In this document: piece by piece, positions 17,335 to 25,001 of the stretch
How the letters are laid out: every line of letters starts with the position of its first letter
How positions within the stretch are numbered: position 1 is the stretch's first letter
NCBI GenBank assembly: GCA_965221815.1
Contig: OZ244915.1
Span: 1 to 64,000, forward strand
DNA length: 64,000 bases
Source: JAPOXR01 sp965221815
Lineage (GTDB): Bacteria > Pseudomonadota > Alphaproteobacteria > Rhodobacterales > Rhodobacteraceae
Direction: 5' to 3'
Notes under the pieces: generated by a model
Told to the model about the DNA's origin: nothing
Seen by the model: only the letters and a program-made list of their open reading frames with translations
Database searches by the model: none
Made by a program: the position numbers and the translations under genes

Positions 17335-18368
17335 TGCTTCATCGTTTGTCACCGCAGACGATACGAATACTGGCATTGTTGGTCGTGCTCTTGCTGGTCA
17401 TACTGTTTTTTTCGACCCAGGTGCCGAATTACTTGTCAGGAAGGTTGTTCAACCGGGTGTCATCATCAGTCGCAATCATGGCACTCATTGCGACAGCGCA
17501 GACGCTTGTCATCCTGACCCGAAATATCGATCTTTCGATCGGCTCAGTAGTTGGGTTTGTAGCCTTCGCCACTGGTTCACTGATCACCAATAATCCTGAT
17601 CTTCACTGGACTTTGCTCGTTGCCTTTTCGATCACTCTGGGCATGTTTTTTGGTGTGATCAACGGATTCTTTGTCGCAGTTGCAAAGGTTCCAGCAATCA
17701 TCGTTACACTGGGTACACTCGCACTCTTTCGTTCGGTGCTCGTCGAGTTTTCAGACGCTAAATCAATTGTGACTGCTAACTTACCAACATGGTTGGTTAA
17801 TTTCCCGAATACACCGCTTCTCGAGATTGGGACTTTGCAGTTACGCGCATCCTTTGCAGTTGCCGTTGCGGTCGTTCTTGTGGTCCATATCGCGTTGTCG
17901 CGGATTCGGATCGCCCGCAAGCTCTATGCTGTAGGCTCCAATCCGGAGGCCGCTGAGATGGCGGGCATCAATATCGGATTAACGGTTTTTACGGCGTTCG
18001 TTTTATCTGGTGCACTCGCGGGGCTTGCCGGATTCTTGTTTTTAGCCCGGTTTGGCACGATCACGGTTGTAGCAGGATTGGGATTCGAACTGAAATCTGT
18101 TGCGGCCGCTGTAGTTGGTGGGGTCAATATCTTCGGCGGATCAGGCTTGGTCATTGGGGCATTGATTGGCGCGATCCTTGTCGACTTGATTGACAGTTCG
18201 CTGGTACGCTGGCACTTGGTAAGCGAGTTCTGGCGTGAAGCGGTGCTGGGTGGTCTGATCCTGCTCGCTGTCACTATGGACACGCTCGTTATGCGCTCGC
18301 TGGCGATCTGGCGTACCACCAGATCCAATTCCAAAGAAGACAGAAGGGCGAGCGTGCAGTCGCCATGA
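17331..18368 (+). CDS. sugar ABC transporter permease 1
   Basis: A 345-residue inner-membrane permease of the ribose/rhamnose branched family (BPD_transp_2), with eight or more hydrophobic helices. The family signatures NIDLSIGSVVGFVAFATG and GVNIFGGSGLVIGALIGAILV are present, with AVGSNPEAAEMAGINI in the cytoplasmic loop that contacts the ATPase. The start is GTG 17331 or ATG 17334, overlapping the ATPase stop. It ends in an ATGA overlap with the second permease. The two unequal permeases form the heterodimeric channel characteristic of rhamnose and AI-2 importers. Confidence 0.9.
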   Translation: MMLHRLSPQTIRILALLVVLLLVILFFSTQVPNYLSGRLFNRVSSSVAIMALIATAQTLVILTRNIDLSIGSVVGFVAFATGSLITNNPDLHWTLLVAFSITLGMFFGVINGFFVAVAKVPAIIVTLGTLALFRSVLVEFSDAKSIVTANLPTWLVNFPNTPLLEIGTLQLRASFAVAVAVVLVVHIALSRIRIARKLYAVGSNPEAAEMAGINIGLTVFTAFVLSGALAGLAGFLFLARFGTITVVAGLGFELKSVAAAVVGGVNIFGGSGLVIGALIGAILVDLIDSSLVRWHLVSEFWREAVLGGLILLAVTMDTLVMRSLAIWRTTRSNSKEDRRASVQSP

Positions 18369-19327
18369 CCAAAGGATTGGACGTTTGGATTCGGGTTCTG
18401 GTCATGGTGCTGGCTCTTGTTGTCATCGTGAACTCAAGCCTGTCGGAAGAATATCTGAGTGTCAGGAATCAGATCAATCTGTTTCAGCTTTCCATTGAAA
18501 AGGTGATTGTTGCACTGATGATGACATTGGTCATCATTAATGCCGAGATTGATCTCTCCGTAGGGTCGATGATGGGACTGTCGGCCTGTGCATTCGGCTG
18601 GCTTTTTCAGGAGACCAGCCTGTCAGCGGAATGGGCCATTCTGGTTTGTCTGATTATCGGGATGCTGGGAGGGGCATTGAATGGGGTATTTGTTGCCTAC
18701 GCCGGGCTTCCGTCACTGGTTGTTACGCTCGCCACCTTGATCGGCTTTCGTGGACTGGCACGGGTTTTGGTTGAAGATCGCGGAATCACAGATTTTCCTG
18801 AATGGTTCGATGCAATTGGACAGACCGGTTTGATTGGTCCAGTACCATTTTCGCTATTCGCTTTTCTCCTGTTGTTTGCAGGCCTTTATGTCGTGTTGCA
18901 CAAGAGTGGGTTTGGTCGCAAGACCTTTGTCATTGGAACCAGCAGGGATGTTGCAGTCTTCGCTGGAATCGACACGGCTCGCCACAAGATGATCCTTTTC
19001 ATTGGATCTGGCATGGTGTCCGCATTCGCTGGCATTTTATATGCTGCACGCGTGGGCGCGGTCCGCGGCGACGTGGCTTTCGGGTTTGAGCTGGATATCA
19101 TTACGATCGTGCTCCTTGGGGGCGTCAGTATTTTTGGTGGTGTTGGGTCGATGTTTGGCACGCTGATGGCCATTCTCATTGTCCTGAATTTGCGGAACGG
19201 CATGGCACTTCTGAATATAACCGGACATATCCAGACCGGAGTTATTGGGGTTCTGCTCATCACATCGGTCATTGCCACACGTCTTGACCTCGGGCGCTTT
19301 CGTCTACGCAAGGAGAATGCGGGATGA
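18365..19327 (+). CDS. sugar ABC transporter permease 2
   Basis: A 320-residue permease of the same BPD_transp_2 family and the partner of the preceding gene. It contains INAEIDLSVGSMMGLSACAFG, GALNGVFVAYAGLPSLVVTLATL, the ATPase-contact loop VIGTSRDVAVFAGI and the C-terminal LLGGVSIFGGVGSMFGTLMA. It begins by ATGA overlap and ends by ATGA overlap with the regulator gene, so transporter and regulator are one transcript. Confidence 0.9.
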   Translation: MTKGLDVWIRVLVMVLALVVIVNSSLSEEYLSVRNQINLFQLSIEKVIVALMMTLVIINAEIDLSVGSMMGLSACAFGWLFQETSLSAEWAILVCLIIGMLGGALNGVFVAYAGLPSLVVTLATLIGFRGLARVLVEDRGITDFPEWFDAIGQTGLIGPVPFSLFAFLLLFAGLYVVLHKSGFGRKTFVIGTSRDVAVFAGIDTARHKMILFIGSGMVSAFAGILYAARVGAVRGDVAFGFELDIITIVLLGGVSIFGGVGSMFGTLMAILIVLNLRNGMALLNITGHIQTGVIGVLLITSVIATRLDLGRFRLRKENAG

Positions 19328-20055
19328 GTTCAAAATTGGCCCCGGCAGCGTTTGGCTTTCCGATTTCCCGTGAGTCAGTTGCCGAACAGGTCGCTCGGCG
19401 CATTCTTGACATGGTCACGCGAGACATTCTGCGACCGGGTGACAAGCTTCCCTCAGAGCGGGATATGGCGCAAATGATGGGTGTGTCTCGTCCCTCGGTA
19501 CGCGAGGCGGTGCGCGGTCTGTCCATTCTCGGTGTCGTTCGGTCACGACAGGGAGGCGGGGCTTATGTGTCCAAGCTTGATGGAGATGCCTTGCTTGGCC
19601 CTATCCGGTTTTTCTTGTCTCTCGAGGAAAAAAATGTGCGTGAGCTGTATGATGCCCGATCGCTGATCGAGGGCGATGTTGCGCGACGGGCGGCCACCGC
19701 GATGGACGATTCGGCTCTGGACGCACTCGAGTCCGTCCTGGTGAGCCAGGAATCGACTCTGAATGATCCTGACGCCTTTCGAGAGTCTGATTTTCGGTTC
19801 CATGAGGCGATCTGGATTGGGTGTGGTAATGCATTCCTCAAACGAATTGGTGAGAGCCTCAACTCGCTCGGTCTTGAATTCCGAAAGCGCGCTTCTGAGG
19901 TACCCAAGGTGTTGTTGCAGAGTTATCAGGACCATTGGCAGCTGTACGAAGCGCTCCGTAATCGCGATGCAGAAGTCGCTGCCAAGGCTGCTGAAGCCCA
20001 TATGTGCAACGTATTCCAGTCTACGGTTGCCCAGATAAAAGGATTTCTTGAATGA
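19324..20055 (+). CDS. FadR-subfamily GntR transcriptional regulator
   Basis: A 243-residue regulator with an N-terminal winged helix-turn-helix (LRPGDKLPSERDMAQMMGVSRPSVREAVRGLSILGVVRSRQGGGAYV, residues about 38-84) and an all-helical C-terminal FCD ligand domain with histidine and aspartate positions typical of metal-dependent effector binding (FRFHEAIWIG and the late EAHMCNVF). FadR-subfamily members usually bind TGGTC-N-GACCA-type palindromes, and exactly such a site lies at 11531-11541. The likely role is repression of the locus, relieved by a sugar-acid intermediate. ATGA overlaps on both sides. Confidence 0.88.
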   Translation: MSSKLAPAAFGFPISRESVAEQVARRILDMVTRDILRPGDKLPSERDMAQMMGVSRPSVREAVRGLSILGVVRSRQGGGAYVSKLDGDALLGPIRFFLSLEEKNVRELYDARSLIEGDVARRAATAMDDSALDALESVLVSQESTLNDPDAFRESDFRFHEAIWIGCGNAFLKRIGESLNSLGLEFRKRASEVPKVLLQSYQDHWQLYEALRNRDAEVAAKAAEAHMCNVFQSTVAQIKGFLE

Positions 20056-21092
20056 CGGCACGAATTGGAATTGTGGGTGTCGGATGGTGGGCCACCTTTA
20101 ATCATATTCCGACAATTCAGAGTCATCCCGATGCGACACTTGTAGCAATCTGCGATGTTGATCAGGATCGGCTAGCCATTGCCGGTGACAAGTTTGCGAT
20201 TGACGCACGCTATGACGATCTCTTCGAGATGTTGCATGCTGAACGCCTCGACGGAGTGATTGTTTCAACCCCTCATACGCAGCATACGCAGCCTGCGCTG
20301 GCTTCGCTTGAAGCTGGAGCCCATGTGCTGATTGAGAAACCCATGGCGACAATGGCCGCTGATGGTCGTGCCATTGCCCAGGCGGCGCGTCAGGCAGGGC
20401 GACAAGTGATGGTCCCGACCGGTCTTAATTTTGAAGATTATTCCGCTGTCGCACATCGATGGGTCCGGGAGGGAAGGATCGGAAAATTGCGGCATGCCAC
20501 CTGCCAGATGGGCTCCCCGCTTCATGACCTATTTGCTGGTCAGCCAATGCATGAAACCAAAGACCATCTGTTTCGTCCTCCGCCGAGTACATGGGCGGAT
20601 CCTCAAAATGCAGGCGGTTATGCGTGGGGGCAGATGAGTCATTCAATTGCTTGGCTGACCTATGTCACAGATACGAGGTTCGAGAGGGCTTACTGTATAT
20701 CGGGACAATCAAAAGCAGGCGTTGACATTTATGATGCGGCAGTTGTGCGGACCAAGACAGGCGCAACTTTCATGCTGTCGGGAGCCGCGACCGTTCCGAA
20801 ACATAAGGGTATGCATACAGATGTGAGGCTCTACGGGACACAAGGAATGATCAGTTTTGACAATCAGAAAGCGCGGGTGGAACTCGCGCGTTTGGACGGT
20901 CAGGATGATCAGTTCGAAACCTCCGACCGATCAGAGTATGATGGTACGCTGCCAGTCCGCGTCTTTGCCGATCTTTGCGCAGGCCATGATGTCGTCAATG
21001 CTTCGGACGGTGAGTGTGGAGCAGAGGTCACGGCCCTGATTCACGCTCTCTATCGATCAGCGGCGAGCGGTCAGCCGGAGGATATCGAATGA
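20052..21092 (+). CDS. Gfo/Idh/MocA-family oxidoreductase
   Basis: A 346-residue NAD(P)-dependent sugar oxidoreductase. The Rossmann motif is GIVGVGWWATFNHIPTI, followed by CDVDQDR and the conserved EKPMA of the family. Downstream are the DIYDAAVVRTKTGATFMLSG sheet and GTQGMISFDNQKARVEL. Members oxidise a hydroxyl of sugars or inositols. In this locus it may carry out the first oxidation of the imported sugar. ATGA-coupled to the regulator and overlapping the next gene by four bases. The specific substrate cannot be assigned. Confidence 0.88.
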   Translation: MTARIGIVGVGWWATFNHIPTIQSHPDATLVAICDVDQDRLAIAGDKFAIDARYDDLFEMLHAERLDGVIVSTPHTQHTQPALASLEAGAHVLIEKPMATMAADGRAIAQAARQAGRQVMVPTGLNFEDYSAVAHRWVREGRIGKLRHATCQMGSPLHDLFAGQPMHETKDHLFRPPPSTWADPQNAGGYAWGQMSHSIAWLTYVTDTRFERAYCISGQSKAGVDIYDAAVVRTKTGATFMLSGAATVPKHKGMHTDVRLYGTQGMISFDNQKARVELARLDGQDDQFETSDRSEYDGTLPVRVFADLCAGHDVVNASDGECGAEVTALIHALYRSAASGQPEDIE

Positions 21093-21904
21093 AGCTGTCA
21101 CTGACGTCATGGTCCTTGCCAGCATGTACGCTGAGTGAGGCGGCGGCAATTTCACGCGCGCTCGGAATTGGCGCTCTTGATGTTGGGTTGTTCTATCGTT
21201 CGTCGCTCGACAAGGAACTCATACTGAATGACCCGGATCATGCTGCGGCGCGGCTTTCGTCACTCGACATTGACATTCCGAACTACTATCACCTGTTTGG
21301 AGAAGGGCTTTCTGGGCGTAATCTCGCACTCCCGAATGCACGCGATACCAATCTTCATGATCTCAAACAGGTTTTGACTTTTGCAGATGCAGCCGGGATC
21401 GACACCATTTTCATTCTGCCCGGTATCGTTAATCCCGGACAGTCGCGAGAAGATGCGGCCAAACAGTCGATCGCCTGTTTGGCTGACATGGTTGCGCTGT
21501 CGCGTGATCACAACACCGTCCTGACAATCGAACCGCACGTCCAGAGTTTTGCGGAAAGCCCATCGCTGGTCATGGATCTGGTGGCAGAAACGGGGATCAA
21601 GTTAACACTTGATTATTCTCACTTCATTTGTCTGGGTTATCGGCAGGAGGAAATTGATCTTCTGATACCTCATGCAGCTCATGTCCATCTCCGGCAAGCC
21701 AAAATGGGTGCTCTTCAAACGAAGTTTGCGCAAGGAACCCTGAATTTTCCAGCAATGTTTGGTGCATTGCGACAGGCAGGGTATCGGGGAGCGCTAGCAA
21801 TCGAACCTGTACATCAGGAATACATGAATACGCTTTTTGAAGATGTGCTGACAGAGATCGTGGCATTGAGAGATTGCTTTTGCAGCTGGATGGAGGGCGA
21901 ATGA
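21089..21904 (+). CDS. sugar phosphate isomerase/epimerase-like TIM-barrel protein
   Basis: A 271-residue xylose-isomerase-like TIM barrel (AP_endonuc_2 family). It opens KLSLTSWSLPACTLSEAAAISRALGIGALDVG. Metal-site residues are visible in LTIEPHVQSF, LDYSHFICLG (with aspartate and histidine), AHVHLRQAK and a final LAIEPVHQEY. The ATG at 21089 overlaps the oxidoreductase stop; the longer frame upstream is inside that gene. It probably isomerises or epimerises the sugar or keto-acid handled by the pathway. Confidence 0.83.
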   Translation: MKLSLTSWSLPACTLSEAAAISRALGIGALDVGLFYRSSLDKELILNDPDHAAARLSSLDIDIPNYYHLFGEGLSGRNLALPNARDTNLHDLKQVLTFADAAGIDTIFILPGIVNPGQSREDAAKQSIACLADMVALSRDHNTVLTIEPHVQSFAESPSLVMDLVAETGIKLTLDYSHFICLGYRQEEIDLLIPHAAHVHLRQAKMGALQTKFAQGTLNFPAMFGALRQAGYRGALAIEPVHQEYMNTLFEDVLTEIVALRDCFCSWMEGE

Positions 21905-22218
21905 TGGCAAGTTATGCATGGGTCTTGGAAGTCCGGCCTGGTTACGAGGATGAATACAGAAAACGGCATGACGAGATCTGGCCCGATATGCTGGAGACAC
22001 TTCGTACTGCCGGGATTCGAAACTATCATATATTCCGGCATGGGCTGACGTTATTCGGCTATTTTGAAACTGAAGATCTTGAGGCGGCGGTTGCCCATCT
22101 TGCGCAATGTCCGGTCAACGCCAAATGGGGAAAATGGATGGAGCCAATAATGAAGATTGACGTCGATCCGAACAACAAGTTTCCCTATCTGCTCCCGCAA
22201 CAGTTCGAAATGACATGA
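21901..22218 (+). CDS. rhaM: L-rhamnose mutarotase-like protein
   Basis: A 105-residue single-domain protein matching the RhaM/RhaU family, which interconverts the alpha and beta anomers of L-rhamnose. The hallmark EYRKRHDEIWPDMLETLRTAG, with the catalytic histidine, is followed by IRNYHIFRHG, LFGYFE and CPVNAKWGKWMEPIM. These line up with the RRHxxIWPE, NYxIY, and W.K.M positions of the E. coli enzyme as I recall it. It begins by ATGA overlap as the last gene of the operon. Its presence is the main reason to propose L-rhamnose or another 6-deoxyhexose as the substrate; some family members act on other sugars. Confidence 0.85.
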   Translation: MMASYAWVLEVRPGYEDEYRKRHDEIWPDMLETLRTAGIRNYHIFRHGLTLFGYFETEDLEAAVAHLAQCPVNAKWGKWMEPIMKIDVDPNNKFPYLLPQQFEMT

Positions 22219-22566
22219 CGGTGATCAAGGTATTTCTGTGACCCTTCACGGGTTCGTTCGAGACCTGTTTGACTGATGATAGTGGAGGCCGCGACAGAGT
22301 TCGTGGCGACAAAGCCCTGAGAAGCAGGTGTCACCAGAGGCACCGGCGACCGAAACCTGCGCTGGAAAAGATATCAAGCTCCTGCTTGTCCGGCTGCTTG
22401 CCCACGTTCATCGGCATAAGACATCGAAAATTCTCTTGGAAGAGGGGGAGATAGGGCGCCAGAGGCTTGGCGAAATGACATCAAACGAATGAATTCAAAC
22501 TTGAGCCATCGATCCGTCCCGACTGCGACGTTCACGGCGATTGTGTTTTCAGTCTCGGAGTGGAGA
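22219..22566. other. 348-bp convergent intergenic region
   Basis: Lies between the converging mutarotase and uppP genes. No gene, RNA or strong terminator hairpin is recognised; short frames here lack ribosome-binding sites. Confidence 0.4.
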
Positions 22567-23421
22567 TCAACCGCTGCTCCACGCAAACGCCAGCACGCCA
22601 ATTCCAAGGATCACGCGGTAAATGACAAACGGGGTATAGGTAAAGGTCTCCAGCATCTTCATCATCGCCGCAAGTGCAACAAGAGCTGAAAGAAAAGACA
22701 GGGCCGCCGCAATACCCGCCTCGCGCAAGGCAATGCCATCGCCCGAATGGAGAATCTCGGCAAGGGTCAAAAGCGACGCAGCGGCAATGACCGGTATCGA
22801 CATCAGCATGGCCAGGCGCGCTGCATGGCGTCGATCAAAGCCGCAGAACCGGGCGGCTGTCATGGTGACGCCTGAACGCGAGGCACCAGGAACGAGCGCT
22901 GCTGCCTGCCACAGCCCGAATATCACCGCCGTTCTGACATTCCAGTCGGACATTGTTTTCGTCTGCTTGCCGGTGCGATCGGCCCAATAGAGTAGCAGTC
23001 CGAAGCCCAACGTTGCTAGGCCAATAACCTGCAGGTCGCGCAGCCAATGGGTAAGGCCGACGAGTTGAATGAAGCCACCTGCGATGATCACCGGAACGGT
23101 CGCCACCACAAGACACAGAGACAGTTGTGCATTGGCGGTGGCAGTGGTCCCGCGGGCAAGCTCCGCAAAACCCCAGACAGCACGCTTCATATCGTGGCGA
23201 AAATAGAGAATGACCGCCGCCAGTGTTCCGGCATGGGCCGCGACATCAACACTCAGACCCTGGTCCCTGAGCCCCGTCAGTAACGGGATCAATGCCAGAT
23301 GACCGGAAGAGGAAACCGGCAGGAACTCGGTGACACCCTGCAGGGACGCGATCAGTATGAGATGAAACCAGGTCAATGGCACGCCCCGCCAAAACGGTAA
23401 AAGGGTAAATATTTCTGCCAT
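22567..23421 (-). CDS. uppP: undecaprenyl-diphosphatase
   Basis: A 284-residue integral membrane enzyme (BacA/UppP). It dephosphorylates undecaprenyl pyrophosphate, recycling the lipid carrier for peptidoglycan and giving bacitracin tolerance. Both signature regions are present: ASLQGVTEFLPVSSSGHLAL near the N-terminus with the catalytic glutamate and serines, and ALVPGASRSGVTMTAAR in the middle. About eight hydrophobic helices are visible. It is divergent from gltD across 134 bp. Proximity to gltDB and, formerly, the NDUFA9-like gene fits the Rhodobacterales arrangement. Confidence 0.95.
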   Translation of the reverse strand: MAEIFTLLPFWRGVPLTWFHLILIASLQGVTEFLPVSSSGHLALIPLLTGLRDQGLSVDVAAHAGTLAAVILYFRHDMKRAVWGFAELARGTTATANAQLSLCLVVATVPVIIAGGFIQLVGLTHWLRDLQVIGLATLGFGLLLYWADRTGKQTKTMSDWNVRTAVIFGLWQAAALVPGASRSGVTMTAARFCGFDRRHAARLAMLMSIPVIAAASLLTLAEILHSGDGIALREAGIAAALSFLSALVALAAMMKMLETFTYTPFVIYRVILGIGVLAFAWSSG

Positions 23422-23555
23422 AAAATATGAGTCATGACATCAAGAATCAGCAAAACATAAACAACAAATCTATTAAAGGTCATAAAGGCTGACTTTTTTC
23501 CTGCGGATTTTTCATGTAATCTTACGAGTCCCACGCAATTTGGAGATGTTCGCTG

Positions 23556-24989
23556 ATGGCCACAGGCAAGATGCTTGCATTTGTCGAGCTTGACAAGAAG
23601 ACACCCGAAAAACGTCCACCCGATCTCAGGGCACACGATTTTCTGGAGATCTATGACGAATACGGGCCCGAGGTTGCGGAGCGGCAGGCGGGTCGTTGTT
23701 CGCAGTGTGGTGTGCCCTATTGTCAGACTCATTGTCCGTTGCATAACAATATCCCCGACTGGTTGCGACTGACTGCCGAGGGACGGTTGCGCGAAGCTTA
23801 TGAACTCAGCCAGCAAACCAACAGCTTTCCGGAAATTTGTGGACGAATTTGTCCGCAGGATCGGTTGTGCGAGGGAAATTGCGTCATTGAACAGTCAGGG
23901 CATGGGACGGTGACGATCGGGTCGGTTGAAAAGTACCTGACCGAGATGGCATGGGAGGAAGGTTGGGTGCAGCCCATCAGTTCAGCACGACGGCTCGATT
24001 ACTCGGTCGGAATTATCGGCTCAGGACCGGGCGGTCTGGCGGCGGCTGAACAGTTGCTCAGGGCCGGCACCGCAGTGACAATTTACGAAAGAAATGACCG
24101 TCCTGGTGGTCTCATGACCTACGGCATTCCCGGATTCAAGCTCGAAAAACATGCAGTGATGCGGCGCACGCGTCAGATAGAGGACGGGGGTGCCGTATTT
24201 GTTTTGAATTGCGAAGTTGGAAAAGATGTTGAATTTTCGACATTGCGGGAACAACATGATGCGCTGCTGATCGCCACCGGCGTCTATCGTGCGCGTGAAC
24301 TCGATTGCCCTGGTGTCGGGCTTCGCAACATCATGCCCGCGCTCGCATTTCTGACGGCCTCGAACCGCAAGGGCTTCGGTGATGCGGTCCCTGAATTCGA
24401 CAATGGCAGCCTCAATGCCGCGGGAAAGAGAGTTGTGGTCATCGGCGGTGGTGACACGGCGATGGACTGCGTTCGCACAGCTGTTCGTCAGGGGGCGGCG
24501 TCCGTCAAATGTCTTTATCGCCGTGATCACGACAATATGCCCGGTTCTCGCCGCGAGGTCGCAAATGCCATTGAAGAGGGTGTCGAATTCATGTGGTTGA
24601 CCCAGCCGCGGGCTTTTGTTGGCGAGTCGTATGTCTCTGCTGTGCGGGTTGCAAGAATGCGTCTCGGCCCACCCGATGCGACCGGGCGGCGCAGTCCGGA
24701 AATGCTGACGGGTCAGGACTTTCAGGAAAAAGCCGATTTGGTCATCAAGGCGCTCGGTTTTGACCCGGAAAATCTCCCCGACCAGTGGGGCGCTGGTTCA
24801 CTGGAAGTCACCGGATGGGGGACGGTGAAGACAAACTACCGCTCGCATATGACGAATCTTCCCAATGTGTGGGCGGTTGGTGATATTGTTCGCGGGGCCA
24901 GCCTGGTCGTCTGGGCGATCCGCGATGGCCGCGAAGCCGCCAATTCAATCCTGAGTCACGCAATACCGGAAATCAAGGCCGCAGCCTGA
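23556..24989 (+). CDS. gltD: glutamate synthase small (beta) subunit
   Basis: A 477-residue NADPH-dependent FAD/iron-sulfur subunit of glutamate synthase. It passes electrons from NADPH to GltB. The N-terminal iron-sulfur cysteines are in RCSQCGVPYCQTHCPLHN and CGRICPQDRLCEGNC. The FAD-binding GIIGSGPGGLAAAEQLL and NADPH-binding VVVIGGGDTAMDCVRTA follow, with the C-terminal AVGDIVRGASLVVWAIRDGR. GGAG precedes the ATG by about 9 bases. It is followed after 12 bp by gltB; this gltD-gltB order is common in Alphaproteobacteria. Confidence 0.97.
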   Translation: MATGKMLAFVELDKKTPEKRPPDLRAHDFLEIYDEYGPEVAERQAGRCSQCGVPYCQTHCPLHNNIPDWLRLTAEGRLREAYELSQQTNSFPEICGRICPQDRLCEGNCVIEQSGHGTVTIGSVEKYLTEMAWEEGWVQPISSARRLDYSVGIIGSGPGGLAAAEQLLRAGTAVTIYERNDRPGGLMTYGIPGFKLEKHAVMRRTRQIEDGGAVFVLNCEVGKDVEFSTLREQHDALLIATGVYRARELDCPGVGLRNIMPALAFLTASNRKGFGDAVPEFDNGSLNAAGKRVVVIGGGDTAMDCVRTAVRQGAASVKCLYRRDHDNMPGSRREVANAIEEGVEFMWLTQPRAFVGESYVSAVRVARMRLGPPDATGRRSPEMLTGQDFQEKADLVIKALGFDPENLPDQWGAGSLEVTGWGTVKTNYRSHMTNLPNVWAVGDIVRGASLVVWAIRDGREAANSILSHAIPEIKAAA

Positions 24990-25001
24990 AAGGTACATTT
25001 T

